From assembly GCF_900107505.1 (NCBI RefSeq), contig NZ_FNQH01000002.1, positions 186,001-250,000 of the forward strand: 64,000 bases of DNA, written 5' to 3'. Position numbers and translations under genes: made by a program. This DNA comes from Trichococcus collinsii (GTDB lineage Bacteria; Bacillota; Bacilli; Lactobacillales; Aerococcaceae). The notes beneath the pieces are model-generated. The model made no database searches. It was not told the origin of the DNA and saw nothing but the letters and a program-made list of their open reading frames with translations. Each line of letters opens with the position of its first letter. Position 1 is the first letter of the stretch. This document shows, piece after piece, positions 44,101 through 52,675 of this stretch.

Positions 44101-44255
44101 CATTGGATTCCGCAATCGAAGCTCTGTTCTCCCTGAACAGCAGCGGACGTTTGGTCGGGATCATCTCACACGTCGAGGAATTGAAGACGCGGATACCAGT
44201 CCACATTGAAGTCGACCGCACAGCGGAAGGAAGCACCGCAAAAATTGTCCTCTAG
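41196..44255 (+). CDS. sbcC: Exonuclease subunit SbcC (Rad50 type)
   Basis: SMC-like ATPase (1019 aa): Walker A GPTGAGKTT (about 33-41) with FGPYKEKIVLDF before it, long coiled coils (about 170-490 and 540-830), a zinc hook GEACLVCG (CxxC, about 508-514) and a C-terminal ATPase half with signature LSGGESFKASLALALG and Walker B LFIDEGFGSLD. Forms the SbcC2D2 complex with the upstream gene. Confidence 0.96.
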   Translation: MRPLRLEVSAFGPYKEKIVLDFTQFQNQTLFLVSGPTGAGKTTIFDAIAYALYDVASGSSREKDTFKSQFATEESVCYVDLTFEYNGKTYRVRRSPAQMGPGKSGKIINLLADVAFYHDDTVTTKARDANAEIEQLLSLNYEQFKQIVMLPQGEFKKLLESNSNEKETIFRNIFGTEILKSFQEELKEKAKLLQSQATSAQDSLQTAYSFASGISDDALQEVLILQDTERILVRIAELLAALEEERNAKELQLTYLRSQSQAASDTIKLLEDIAQLEARLKVLEEEESSVLEWKRQLKRHEQAVKAEEKRLLCIAASTNQAVKQEQAKLNDGLLDQLNQATHDKKSAFEASERALSLIPGLRAQVDAVKEQEKQLVALANKEKELTGCQKACEDATKELQKHAELKNVQKGKQEQCQQKLAEVKQAQKDASIIQEQLNACRMNVQQSDQLHKRIVQTEKLLAEQLEKGERFLILEKAYVTVDQQLKDETLLYNRNIAGILAEQLVGGEACLVCGSTHHPAPAQKTADTLSDQDRELLEKKRNQAYVDYQQATAELSGIRKQLADLFDEFAVPAETFENFKHKQKEKHDTDIASEKTLLMEMNNLQKVLDEEESLVKEQSEIEAKLQAIDKNSFSLQQTLFLNETLSRDLLAEIDQDKQVLGDKDLATVQKEIMQLNEKIETYTSDYNKLNRELTELEKQLAVCIANRTTYSAQVEEATTALLDAEALYATVLAAADLEEPFNQLILDKSLCLDIQKRIRSHEDDLNVTVTRLSDQRKAAAALDPDQTIAACADQKVLLDNAIRESEEQKDQLAGDIQMLRKAAQEIAAIYKKQQQIIADYQKYRTLSDIANGTKETDYISFERYVLAIYYEEIIEAANLRFQQMTNNRYLLLRKEDKGKGAGAKGLDLDVFDHYTGQTRSVKTLSGGESFKASLALALGLSDVMQSRSGGIQIDTLFIDEGFGSLDPESLDSAIEALFSLNSSGRLVGIISHVEELKTRIPVHIEVDRTAEGSTAKIVL

Positions 44256-44262
44256 ACAAAGG

Positions 44263-44300
44263 AAAGTCCAGCTACATTTACGTAACTGGACTTTTTTTGC
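44263..44300 (+). terminator. Terminator of sbcDC
   Basis: AAAGTCCAG and CTGGACTTTTTTT arms around TACATTTACGTA. Confidence 0.85.
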
Positions 44301-44332
44301 GTCTCCTGATTCGTTGGTTCAAAAGCGTCTGA

Positions 44333-44746
44333 TTAATTTTCCCTTACAATTAATACATCACATGGTGCGTGTTTGATGACATGATTCGTCACCGAACCGA
44401 CCACCAATTTTGCGATAGTGCCCTTGCCTGTAGCGCCCATAACGATCAAATCACAATTCCATTCTTCCACAAGCGTCTTCGCAATCAATTCCTTTGGGTT
44501 GCCAGTGCGCATTTCTTTATGTACAGCGACCCCGTTTGCCCGCGCATATCTGTCAAATTCATCGAATAAAGAATCCTTATCCTTCTGCAGTTGTGCGGCC
44601 TCTTCTGCATTGTCCAATTTATCCAAGATCGCAACAAGATAAAGCGCGGCATCGTTCCTTTCAGCGATATGAACCGCTTGTTTGAACGCCTTGATTGAAG
44701 CCTCCGATCCGTCCACTGGGATCAATATGTTTTTATACTGAACCAT
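44333..44746 (-). CDS. Universal stress protein
   Basis: UspA-type protein (137 aa): NILIPVDGSEASIKAF at the N-terminus and the ATP-binding motif VMGATGKGTIAKLVVGSVTNHVI (G-2x-G-9x-G(S/T)) near the C-terminus, so it probably binds ATP. Monocistronic, ATG after AAAGGAGTGAGTTTGA. Confidence 0.93.
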   Translation of the reverse strand: MVQYKNILIPVDGSEASIKAFKQAVHIAERNDAALYLVAILDKLDNAEEAAQLQKDKDSLFDEFDRYARANGVAVHKEMRTGNPKELIAKTLVEEWNCDLIVMGATGKGTIAKLVVGSVTNHVIKHAPCDVLIVREN

Positions 44747-44858
44747 TCAAACTCACTCCTTTGGAATAATCAATCAGAAAACGCTTTCCTTAATCTTATT
44801 TTACTATACTTACGGAAGAAACAAAAGATTAGCCGCCCTTCGGTTGATAAATTTACAA

Positions 44859-44893
44859 ACCAAAAAGAGCCTGGGTGGCAGGCTCTTTTTGGT
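44859..44893. terminator. Bidirectional terminator
   Basis: CCAAAAAGAGCCTG and CAGGCTCTTTTTGG form a near-perfect stem with T-runs on both strands; ends the HTH-PfkB gene. Confidence 0.85.
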
Positions 44894-44964
44894 TATTTCT
44901 TACTACAATTAAAATCATCTTATTGGACGATTGATTTTCTCTGCACTCGTACGGTCTTATCTGA

Positions 44965-46095
44965 CTAAATTTCTCTGCTTTCCAACTTACCGATTTCCTT
45001 GACATCCTTACGCAGCACCGATTGGGAAAGATTCGGGCGCACTTTATAGGCTGATTTTGATGACATGACGGCATTCACTAAGCCAGTCTGGATCATTTCC
45101 GTAATATCATCAGTCCTCAAGTAGGAATAAACGATTCCGGCACAAAGCGCCTCGTTCGTTCCCCAGATGTAGGTGTCGCTGTCTTTGTCGCTGTTCTTGA
45201 GGTCGTAGACGTGCATGCCGTATTTTTCGCTGGCATAGCCTACGCTCTGACTATTTCGGGTGATGATGACGTGTTGAACGCCTTGGCCCATCCAAAGCTG
45301 CAAGGCTTCACGCAAGGATGCATCATCCTTGATTTCGATCCCGAAGTGTTTCTCGGTTTCGTCATGCTTTGTGATGAGCAATTTCAATCCTTTTAGATTT
45401 TCCGGGATATTATAAAGCTTCAGTAAGGATGCGCTGACTAGGGCGACTGGAATATTGTACTTTGCGCCGATCTCAAGTAAGTGCTCCACGCTTTCTTTTG
45501 GACAATTCGAATCGATTATGATCGACTTCGCCCGCTTCAGCGTCGCCAGATGTTTCAACAACCACTTTGGCTGCATGTATTCATAGATATCCATCTCTGC
45601 CAACCCGATGATCATCTTGCCTGATTCATCGATGACTTCCATAAAGGTTCCTGTCGAAAAGCCAGGGACCATTTCCACTTCAGAAGTCTTCATCAATGGG
45701 CGCATGGATTCCTCGATCGTATGCCATTCCGCATCATCCCCGACCAGAGACAGCATGACGACATCTTCCTGCAACCTGCCCAGATTCTCAGCGATACTGA
45801 GAGCAACCCCTCCGATTGAAGTCTGGGAGGTGACATTGTTCGATTGTCCATGAACAAGACCGCCTTCCACAAAATAGCGGCGATCAATGCAGGCAGCGCC
45901 GATGCAAACGATTGGTCGTGTGTCATTGATGACATAGGCTTTCCCCAAAAGGTATCCCCGTCTCACTAAGCCGGAAATGATGTTTGCCACCGCGGGCCGT
46001 GACAAGCCAATCTTTGTAGCTAAATCTTGCTGCGAAATGAAAGGATTTTCCTTTATGTAGCTCAGTATTTTTGATTCTTTCTCGTTTAAAGCCAT
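44965..46095 (-). CDS. Winged-helix DNA-binding domain fused to a PfkB-like sugar kinase domain
   Basis: 376 residues: N-terminal winged helix (about 4-55, SQQDLATKIGLSRPAVANIISGL as recognition region) and a PfkB/ribokinase domain (about 60-350; CIGAACIDRRY, SQTSIGGVALSIAENLGRLQ). The layout is that of pseudouridine-kinase-like HTH-kinases (YeiC/YdjH type). Oddly, the catalytic GAGD motif reads WGTNEALCAG, so the base Asp is Glu and both Gly are changed. It may be a ligand-sensing regulator rather than an enzyme. No pseudouridine glycosidase gene is adjacent. ATG after AGGGGAATTGAAAC. Confidence 0.85.
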   Translation of the reverse strand: MALNEKESKILSYIKENPFISQQDLATKIGLSRPAVANIISGLVRRGYLLGKAYVINDTRPIVCIGAACIDRRYFVEGGLVHGQSNNVTSQTSIGGVALSIAENLGRLQEDVVMLSLVGDDAEWHTIEESMRPLMKTSEVEMVPGFSTGTFMEVIDESGKMIIGLAEMDIYEYMQPKWLLKHLATLKRAKSIIIDSNCPKESVEHLLEIGAKYNIPVALVSASLLKLYNIPENLKGLKLLITKHDETEKHFGIEIKDDASLREALQLWMGQGVQHVIITRNSQSVGYASEKYGMHVYDLKNSDKDSDTYIWGTNEALCAGIVYSYLRTDDITEMIQTGLVNAVMSSKSAYKVRPNLSQSVLRKDVKEIGKLESREI

Positions 46096-46317
46096 GTTTC
46101 AATTCCCCTAACTCTATTAAAACTCGGCAATGCCGATCTTATTCTTTTAGCAACAGTTTCTGCTCCTAAAGGTATAGTATATAACCAATTGGCCCAGTTT
46201 CCAAACGAACACGGCACATTGTAACCTTTTTTTAATGCGTTTGCATCATTCAGGGTCGTTTTATTACTATTCAAAGCGTGTTATAATGACAGGGACTATT
46301 TTAAGGGAGCTGTTCAA

Positions 46318-46941
46318 ATGATTCATACATTTATTTTTGATGTCGACGGTACAATTGTGGATACCGAAGATTCCATATTCAGAGGTCTGGATGATGTCCT
46401 TAAGGAACACGCCGGAAGACCTGCAACACCGGAAGATATGCGTGTGATTTTTGGCATACCAGGCATGGAAGGCTTGCAGTCTTTAGGCTTTACCCCTGAA
46501 CAAGCTGCCGATCTGCATCCGAAGTGGAGTGCGCAATCGAAAACTTATTCGGACAGCGTGAGTATCTTTGCCGGAATGGAAGATACACTGCGTCATTTGA
46601 AGGAAAACCATCATCTGCTGGGCATTGTCACCTCCAAGACAAAAGAGAGTTACGAGCTGAATATCACACCCTACGGTTTAGATGGCTTTTTTGACGTTAT
46701 CATCACTTCCAGTGATACTGAAGAACACAAGCCTTCCGGGCAACCTTTGACGGAATGCCTGCGGAGATTGGGCGTTGCAGAAAATGAAGCCATCTACATT
46801 GGAGATTCCATTTATGACAATCAATGCGCACGCAATGCGGCTGTTTCATTCGGCTTGGCGGAATGGGGCTCGCATACGTCAGAAGGCTTCGATGCCGATC
46901 ACATCTTCAAGGCACCTTCGGATATTCTATCTATTCTGTAG
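46318..46941 (+). CDS. HAD phosphatase (phosphoglycolate phosphatase-like)
   Basis: HAD subfamily IA (207 aa): motif I FIFDVDGTIVDTEDS (about 5-19), a helical cap, motif II IVTSKTKES, Lys in EEHKPSGQPL and motif IV YIGDSIYDNQCARNA. Probably a small sugar- or nucleotide-phosphate phosphatase (PpaX-like pyrophosphatase is possible). ATG after AAGGGAGCTGTTCAA. Followed by a terminator at 46949-46978. Confidence 0.9.
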   Translation: MIHTFIFDVDGTIVDTEDSIFRGLDDVLKEHAGRPATPEDMRVIFGIPGMEGLQSLGFTPEQAADLHPKWSAQSKTYSDSVSIFAGMEDTLRHLKENHHLLGIVTSKTKESYELNITPYGLDGFFDVIITSSDTEEHKPSGQPLTECLRRLGVAENEAIYIGDSIYDNQCARNAAVSFGLAEWGSHTSEGFDADHIFKAPSDILSIL

Positions 46942-46948
46942 AAAATGC

Positions 46949-46978
46949 AAGCAACCTGAAAACGGGTTGCTTTTTTTC
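46949..46978 (+). terminator. Terminator after the HAD gene
   Basis: GCAACC and GGTTGC stem (GCAAGCAACC/GGGTTGCTTTTTTT) with a T-run. Confidence 0.8.
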
Positions 46979-47024
46979 ATTTTAAGAATGAATTTGTGCG
47001 GTCCAAAGCTACCTATTACTGTTT

Positions 47025-47684
47025 TCACTGTACATCCTCAACACGCTTCAGCCTTTCCAACAATTCATCTGCCGCTTCTTCATTTTTATTTTTCATGTAT
47101 AAGGCATGGCTTTCGAGATAGGAATCCCGGGCTTTTTCCAAATCATTGAGGGTGAAATGATAATCACCCAGCCCGCGCATGATTCCGGCCTGACATTCCT
47201 CATCTTCGGATTTATCGGCATACTGTTTCGCCTTGTCCAGATTAACTTTGCTTTTCATTGGATTCCGTTGTAACAATGATAGAATGGCCGTCTCATGATA
47301 GCTTCGTGCCAACCCGCAATAATCATCAGGGAAATGCGTCAGTCGAAAAGTAATCTCTTCCTCACACATCAATGACGCCAAATCGTATTCCTCCAAATAA
47401 CGGGTGTTCACCGCCAAGGCATGCAAATACTCGGCTTCCTTCTCCAAATCTTTGTTTTTCTTCGCATAAAACAAAAGCTCCTCGAGACATTCTTTGGCTC
47501 CAGCAAAATTTTTCTGCGCAGCATAGCACTTCGCTAACTTATTTACGACTTTTTGGTATTCTTCCGATTTCGGATCATCCAACATATATAAAGCATCAAT
47601 GTATTTTTTCTCAGCATGAGCATAGTCGCTCGCCTGCATCGCAATTTCAGCGATTTCGATCAGTTGATGAACTTCCTTATCCAT
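47025..47684 (-). CDS. TPR-like helical repeat protein, function unknown
   Basis: 219 residues, all-helical, with TPR-like pairs: AMQASDYAHAEKKYIDALYM (about 16-35), KLAKCYAAQKNFAGAKECLEEL (about 48-70), YHETAILSLLQRNPMKSKVNLDKAKQYA and GLGDYHFTLNDLEKARDSYLESHALYMK near the C-terminus. Such modules bind protein or peptide partners; no catalytic or membrane segment is seen. ATG after AAGGGGGATGCGCT. Confidence 0.8.
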   Translation of the reverse strand: MDKEVHQLIEIAEIAMQASDYAHAEKKYIDALYMLDDPKSEEYQKVVNKLAKCYAAQKNFAGAKECLEELLFYAKKNKDLEKEAEYLHALAVNTRYLEEYDLASLMCEEEITFRLTHFPDDYCGLARSYHETAILSLLQRNPMKSKVNLDKAKQYADKSEDEECQAGIMRGLGDYHFTLNDLEKARDSYLESHALYMKNKNEEAADELLERLKRVEDVQ

Positions 47685-47984
47685 AGCGCATCCCCCTTAC
47701 AGCACAAAGAAATTGTTATCGCTTTCAGTTCCATCTTAACATCATTCAGATGGTTTCACAAAGGATAACAACATCAGTAAAGAGCAAACAAGGCCGCACT
47801 TTTCGACAGTATTCTACAGTCCGGATTTTGCGCCAAATAAAAAGGCGCCCTTAGCCAGAGCGCCATCTTGTAAAAATGAAATCCCTAAACCCACAATGAA
47901 TAAAAAAACGCAGTTACATACACATAATTTTGTTTTAATAATTTAGATACCATGTCAGTAAGTCACTTTACGGTATTTCTTTGA
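47685..47984. other. Intergenic region with a minus-strand terminator
   Basis: Holds the promoter side of the TPR gene and a terminator at about 47838-47871 (AAAAAGGCGC...GCGCC; T-run on the minus strand), which ends capA more than 110 bp past its stop. I see no gene. Confidence 0.6.
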
Positions 47985-49163
47985 TCACTCCAGCATTTCT
48001 GCCGGAATGACGTTCTTCACGATTGAAAGATAGTTATCCGGCGATATTTCAAAGCCTTCATATCCATTCAATCCATGCTGTAAAGCCAATTCTTCCGAGT
48101 AGTCTTCCAACTTATAGATTTTGAAATCACGTCTTGAGTTCTCAACATTTCCCGGATCCGCCACATAATGCGCAACGGTAGGCTCGAATTGGACATTTTC
48201 GACGGTTACACTATTATCAGCAGCAACGACGAAATCAAAAGTCACCATGCCGCCGAGCGTGTTGTAATCCGTCAATGAATGCGCGATGAAATTTCCCAGT
48301 GAATAGACCACAAGTGTTTGATTTTGATTCACGCCTGTAACCCACTCGATCGGCTGCAGAATGTGCGGATGGGTACCGATAACAACATCGACCTCCAAAT
48401 CGGCGAAAAGTTGTGCATAAGTGCGCTGCATCTCATTGACTTCCTGCGTATTTTCATCACCCCAGTGCGCCGAAACGATGACGACATCACTAACGGTTTT
48501 GGCATTTGCCACATCTTGGCGAATCTGCTCTTCGTCAAAATAAGCGACACGGTAGGAAGTGTCGGGCTCAATGCCATTCGTCCCGTATGTATAGGTCAAG
48601 AAAGAGAACGTGACGCCTTCCCTCTCGATTGTCCGGATTTCATCACGGTCCGTCTGACTCTCATAAATGCCCGTATAGACAACATCCTCTAGTTCATTCC
48701 AGACCGCCAGAGAATTGAGGGCTCCGGGATAATCATAATCCAATGCATGGTTCGTTGCGCCGTTGACCAAGTCAAAGCCTAGATCACTCATATCCTGAGC
48801 TATTTCAGGCGGTGTATTAAACGCCGGATAACCGGAATAGGCATAACCATCCCCTGCGCTAATCGTTTCTTGGTTAAGAAAAGCGATATCGGCTTCTTCG
48901 ATATCCCCCGCCACATTCTCGTAGATAGACTTGAATTCGTAGGTCCCGTCCGCCAGTTTCGCATCCTGGAAAACGGAATCGTGGATCAAGTTGTCACCGA
49001 CTCCGATGAATGAAATCACTTTTGTCTCATCTTTTTCGATAGGTACATCTTTTTGTTCGGAAGAGGTGTCCACGGATATACCTTCAGAAACCGTATCCGG
49101 CTGATCCGCGCACCCCCATAAACCCAGTACCGCCAAAGATGTCACTAACATTTCCCCCCTCAT
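47985..49163 (-). CDS. CapA family lipoprotein (poly-gamma-glutamate type metallophosphatase fold)
   Basis: 392 residues with lipobox LAVLGLWGC (Cys about 17). CapA/PgsA metallophosphatase-like domain: FIGVGDNLIHDSVFQD, FLNQETISAGDGYAYSG, ATNHALDYDYPG, VSAHWGDENTQEVNEMQRTY and GTHPHILQPIEW. Single genes of this kind occur widely without the capBC ligase genes; capsule synthesis cannot be claimed. Start at ATG 49163 after AAAGGGGAATGAC; an upstream ATG at 49262 lies before the lipoprotein signal. Confidence 0.87.
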   Translation of the reverse strand: MRGEMLVTSLAVLGLWGCADQPDTVSEGISVDTSSEQKDVPIEKDETKVISFIGVGDNLIHDSVFQDAKLADGTYEFKSIYENVAGDIEEADIAFLNQETISAGDGYAYSGYPAFNTPPEIAQDMSDLGFDLVNGATNHALDYDYPGALNSLAVWNELEDVVYTGIYESQTDRDEIRTIEREGVTFSFLTYTYGTNGIEPDTSYRVAYFDEEQIRQDVANAKTVSDVVIVSAHWGDENTQEVNEMQRTYAQLFADLEVDVVIGTHPHILQPIEWVTGVNQNQTLVVYSLGNFIAHSLTDYNTLGGMVTFDFVVAADNSVTVENVQFEPTVAHYVADPGNVENSRRDFKIYKLEDYSEELALQHGLNGYEGFEISPDNYLSIVKNVIPAEMLE

Positions 49164-49298
49164 GTCATTCCCCTTTCTACTGGATTTCTGCGCAATATTC
49201 GACAATTTGATTATACCGGACCTATCCGGCTTTGTCACTTGAACCAAATCGTTTAAAGCCATGTTGTATTTTCAATGGCTGTACTTTTTTTGCCCCGC

Positions 49299-49434
49299 AA
49301 CTCCGGCGAGGCTTCTTTCGCAGGAGTTGACCGGTAATATTTTGTCTCTTCTCCGAGAAGGTATCTGCCCACCGGAGGAGACCATCAGAATGTGGTGATC
49401 AACTCCGGCCAAGCCTCCCACGCCGGAGAACAGC
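49299..49434 (+). repeat. Multi-hairpin intergenic repeat, copy 1
   Basis: Contains units CTCCGGC...GGAG (49298-49329), CTCCG...CGGAG (49344-49382), an ACCA...TGGT hairpin and CTCCGGC...GCCGGAG (49403-49428). Homologous to copy 2 at 57125-57261, same orientation. Confidence 0.8.
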
Positions 49435-49436
49435 AA

Positions 49437-49470
49437 AAAAGCTGCCTCATCTAGAGGCAGCTCCTAAAAT
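49437..49470 (-). terminator. Terminator of the polyamine operon
   Basis: GCTGCCTC and GAGGCAGC perfect 8-bp stem with a 5-nt loop; T-run on the minus strand. Confidence 0.85.
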
Positions 49471-49475
49471 AAAAA

Positions 49476-50615
49476 CTAGAGGCGTGATTTGAAATCTTCG
49501 TATCCGAAGGTTTTGATGACTTTTGTGCCATCTTTGACCGTATGGGCCGCGATGGCCGGCAGTTGGATGCCGTTGAAAGTCGTATTCTTCACCATGGAAT
49601 AGATGGCCATATCCGTGAAAATCAGGCGATCGCCCGCAATCAGCGGTTCATCGAAGGAGTAATCCCCGATGACGTCTCCTGCCAAACAAGTCTGTCCGCC
49701 TAAACGGTAAGTATGTTCTTTCTCATCCGCTTCACCGGAACCGATAATGAACGGACGGTAAGGCATTTCCAATACGTCAGGCATGTGGCAGGTAGCGGAT
49801 GTATCCAAGATGGCCAGATTCATCTGGTTGTAGGTCGTTTCAAGCACGCTCGCAACAAGGAAGCCCGCATTCAAAGCAATCGCTTCGCCAGGCTCAAGAT
49901 AGACTTGCACAGCATATTTCTCTTTGATGTAGTTGACGATCTTCACCAGTTTGGCGATATCGTAGCCTTCTTTAGTGATGTGGTGTCCGCCTCCGAAGTT
50001 CACCCATTTCATACCATGCAGGTATTTCCCGAATTTCTCTTCAAATGCGACCAGTGTCGCTTCCAAGGCATCGGAACCCTGTTCGCAAAGGGTGTGGAAA
50101 TGCAGACCGTCCAACAGTTCGACTTGGCTTTCATCAAAATTGACAGCAGTCGTACCCAAACGCGAAAATGGACTGGCTGGGTCATAGAGTGCATGGTCCT
50201 GAGTGGACAGCTCCGGATTGACGCGCAGACCGATTTCGATCGGGCGATCGCTATTTTTCACCATTTCGGCATACAACTTCACTTGGTTAGGGGAATTAAA
50301 GACGATGTGATCCACTATCGGGAGCAACGCCTCCATTTCTTCCTTCTTGAAAGCCGGCGCAAAGACGTGCGTCTCTTTACCGAATTCCTCATAACCCAAT
50401 TGTGCTTCGTGGACAGAGCTGGCGGTCGTGCCATCCAAGTACTCGGCTACCAAAGGGTAGAAGTGATACATCGAAAAAGCTTTCTGGGCCAACAAAATCT
50501 TGCAGCCCGTCTGATCCTTGACCGATTTCAGGATTTCCAGATTGCGGCGCAATAAGGTTTCATCCACCACATAGCTGGGGGTCGGCAAGGCTTGAAAATC
50601 GATTGTAGTGTCCAT
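49476..50615 (-). CDS. nspC: Carboxynorspermidine/carboxyspermidine decarboxylase
   Basis: PLP fold III decarboxylase (379 aa) that turns carboxyspermidine into spermidine (or the nor-compound). PLP Lys in LLAQKAFSMYHFY (about 44), SSVHEAQLGYEEFG, HTLCEQGSDALEATL, VNFGGGHHITKEGYD and ILDTSATCHMPDVLEMPYRP with the active-site Cys/Asp. Nine bp after the dehydrogenase partner. ATG after TTAGGAGGTACGG. Confidence 0.94.
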   Translation of the reverse strand: MDTTIDFQALPTPSYVVDETLLRRNLEILKSVKDQTGCKILLAQKAFSMYHFYPLVAEYLDGTTASSVHEAQLGYEEFGKETHVFAPAFKKEEMEALLPIVDHIVFNSPNQVKLYAEMVKNSDRPIEIGLRVNPELSTQDHALYDPASPFSRLGTTAVNFDESQVELLDGLHFHTLCEQGSDALEATLVAFEEKFGKYLHGMKWVNFGGGHHITKEGYDIAKLVKIVNYIKEKYAVQVYLEPGEAIALNAGFLVASVLETTYNQMNLAILDTSATCHMPDVLEMPYRPFIIGSGEADEKEHTYRLGGQTCLAGDVIGDYSFDEPLIAGDRLIFTDMAIYSMVKNTTFNGIQLPAIAAHTVKDGTKVIKTFGYEDFKSRL

Positions 50616-50624
50616 CCGTACCTC

Positions 50625-51836
50625 CTAATCGACCAAGGTAGGATTGAAGTCCTCTTGCCAAGGCAAGCCGTAGACGTTCAATGCTTCCATGAATGGATCC
50701 GGATCGAATTCTTCGATGTTATACACACCTGGTTTCTTCCATTGTCCGGTCAAGACCATAGCTGCCCCGATCATCGCAGGGACGCCGGTTGTGTAGGAAA
50801 CAGCTTGTGATCCCACTTCTTTGTAGCATGCTTCATGGTCGCAGACGTTGTAGATGTAATATGTCTTTTCTTTACCGTCTTTGATGCCTGTGAAGATGTT
50901 TCCGATGTTTGTTTTTCCTTTAGTGCGTGGTCCTAATGAAGCTGGATCAGGCAATACGGCTTTCAGGAATTGCAGCGGCACGATTTGTTTGCCTTCGAAT
51001 TCGATCGGTACGATTGAAGTCATGCCGACATTCTCCAATACCTTCAAATGCGTCAGATAGCTTTCGCCGAAAGTCATGAAGAAACGGATGCGTTTAATGC
51101 CTTTGATGTTCAAAGCCAAAGATTCAATTTCTTCGTGGTGCAGCAAGTACATATCTTTCTTACCTACTTGATCGAAATTGTATTCGCGTTTGATTTCCAT
51201 CGGTTCCGTTTCAATCCATTTACCGTTTTCCCAATAGCTGCCGTTTGCGGTAACTTCACGGATGTTGATTTCCGGATTGAAGTTGGTTGCGAAAGGATAA
51301 CCATGGTCACCGCCGTTGCAGTCCAGGATATCGATCGTATGGATTTCATCGAAATGATGTTTTTGGGCATAGGCAGAGAATACGCTCGTTACGCCCGGAT
51401 CAAAGCCCGATCCCAATAAAGCTGTGATGCCAGCTTTTTCGAAGCGTTCGCGGTAATCCCATTGCCATTTGTATTCAAATTTAGCTGTATCTTCCGGTTC
51501 ATAGTTCGCTGTGTCGACATAATCTGTTTTAGTCTCAAGACAGGCATCCATGATGGTCAAGTCTTGGTATGGCAAAGCCACATTAATCACGATATCCGGT
51601 TTGTATTCATTGATCAGCGCCACTAATTCAGGAACATTGTTCGCATCCACTTGGGCAGTCGTGATTTTGGAACGCCCAGCATAAATGCCGCTTTCGATCC
51701 GATCTTTGATTTCATCGCATTTTGACTTGGTACGACTGGCAATCATAAATTCTTCGAACACTTCTGAATTTTGGGCACATTTATGGCATACGACGTTGGA
51801 AACGCCACCGGCACCAATAATTAAAGCTCTACTCAT
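50625..51836 (-). CDS. Carboxynorspermidine/carboxyspermidine synthase (saccharopine dehydrogenase family)
   Basis: 403-residue member of the saccharopine dehydrogenase-like family; with nspC next to it, it most likely condenses putrescine or diaminopropane with aspartate semialdehyde. Motifs: RALIIGAGGVSNVVCHKCAQ (Rossmann), VDANNVPELVALI, NVALPYQDLTIMDACLE, GSGFDPGVTSVFSAYAQ and NGGDHGYPFATNFNPEINIRE. Start at 51836 with GGAGG ten bases before it; the ATG at 51845 touches the SD. Confidence 0.92.
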   Translation of the reverse strand: MSRALIIGAGGVSNVVCHKCAQNSEVFEEFMIASRTKSKCDEIKDRIESGIYAGRSKITTAQVDANNVPELVALINEYKPDIVINVALPYQDLTIMDACLETKTDYVDTANYEPEDTAKFEYKWQWDYRERFEKAGITALLGSGFDPGVTSVFSAYAQKHHFDEIHTIDILDCNGGDHGYPFATNFNPEINIREVTANGSYWENGKWIETEPMEIKREYNFDQVGKKDMYLLHHEEIESLALNIKGIKRIRFFMTFGESYLTHLKVLENVGMTSIVPIEFEGKQIVPLQFLKAVLPDPASLGPRTKGKTNIGNIFTGIKDGKEKTYYIYNVCDHEACYKEVGSQAVSYTTGVPAMIGAAMVLTGQWKKPGVYNIEEFDPDPFMEALNVYGLPWQEDFNPTLVD

Positions 51837-52041
51837 CTTATTCATTCCTCCTGTAGGGAAAATTCATTCATCCATCCTGCGGGCCTTTTTCTGCAGATAT
51901 CCTCAAATCGGGGCTTAACGACAGACAAGATATTATAACATAAAGCAGTATAGGATAATGTTTTTTTAGCGACAACGACAACATATCGTCATATTTGATA
52001 GACTTTGACGCAACTCCATCTTACAACACTTCAAAAAAACA

Positions 52042-52082
52042 AGCGAGAATTTCCCTCTAAGTTGAAGGAAATTCTCGCTTCT
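52042..52082 (-). terminator. Terminator of leuABCD
   Basis: AAGCGAGAATTTCC and GGAAATTCTCGCTT form a 14-bp stem; a long T-run follows on the minus strand. Confidence 0.9.
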
Positions 52083-52087
52083 TCGAT

Positions 52088-52675
52088 TTATGCGTATATA
52101 TTATCCCATTTTGCTTCGTACGCATCAATTTCATCTTTAAACGCCATCGTTTCAGTGATGTCGTCGATGCCGTTTTCCAATTTATGCTTCCAAGTCGGAT
52201 CGATAGCGAACGGATACTCGGCTGTGCTGGTTCTAACCACTTGATTCGGCAAATCGATCTGAATGGTTTCATCCGCAGGCAATTGCGCCAAAGCATCACG
52301 TTGCTCTTGTGGCAATTCGATCAACAACAGTCCGTTCTTTAAGGAATTCATGTAGAAGATATCGCTGTAGCTGCCGGCGATGATGACGCGGAAACGGTAA
52401 TCCTTCAATGCCCAAGCGGCATGCTCACGGGATGAGCCGCAGCCGAAGTTGTCCCCGGTTACGAGGATCGTTGCTTCTTGGCGGTCGGCATCGTTCAAAG
52501 GGAACTCCGGATTCGGGTCGCCGTTTTTCAGGAAACGCCATTCATCAAAAACGAAAGCGCCGAAGCCGGTTTTTTCGATCCGTTTCAGAAATACTTTTGG
52601 GATGATTTGGTCGGTGTCGATGTTGTTGTTCATCAAGGCAACGGTTTTACCGTTATGTACTTTAATTGGCTCCAT
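52088..52675 (-). CDS. leuD: 3-isopropylmalate dehydratase small subunit
   Basis: LeuD (195 aa) with LeuC isomerises 2- to 3-isopropylmalate. Aconitase swivel domain motifs: [39 protein letters not shown] and [24 protein letters not shown]. Overlaps leuC by 14 bp. Last gene of leuABCD. Confidence 0.97.
   Translation of the reverse strand: MEPIKVHNGKTVALMNNNIDTDQIIPKVFLKRIEKTGFGAFVFDEWRFLKNGDPNPEFPLNDADRQEATILVTGDNFGCGSSREHAAWALKDYRFRVIIAGSYSDIFYMNSLKNGLLLIELPQEQRDALAQLPADETIQIDLPNQVVRTSTAEYPFAIDPTWKHKLENGIDDITETMAFKDEIDAYEAKWDNIYA

Noticed and set aside
51976-51991. NrdR-box-like CGACAACATATCGTCA upstream of the carboxyspermidine synthase gene
   Set aside because: Matches at about 12 of 16 positions, but there is only one box and no phased partner, and the downstream gene is not a nrd gene.
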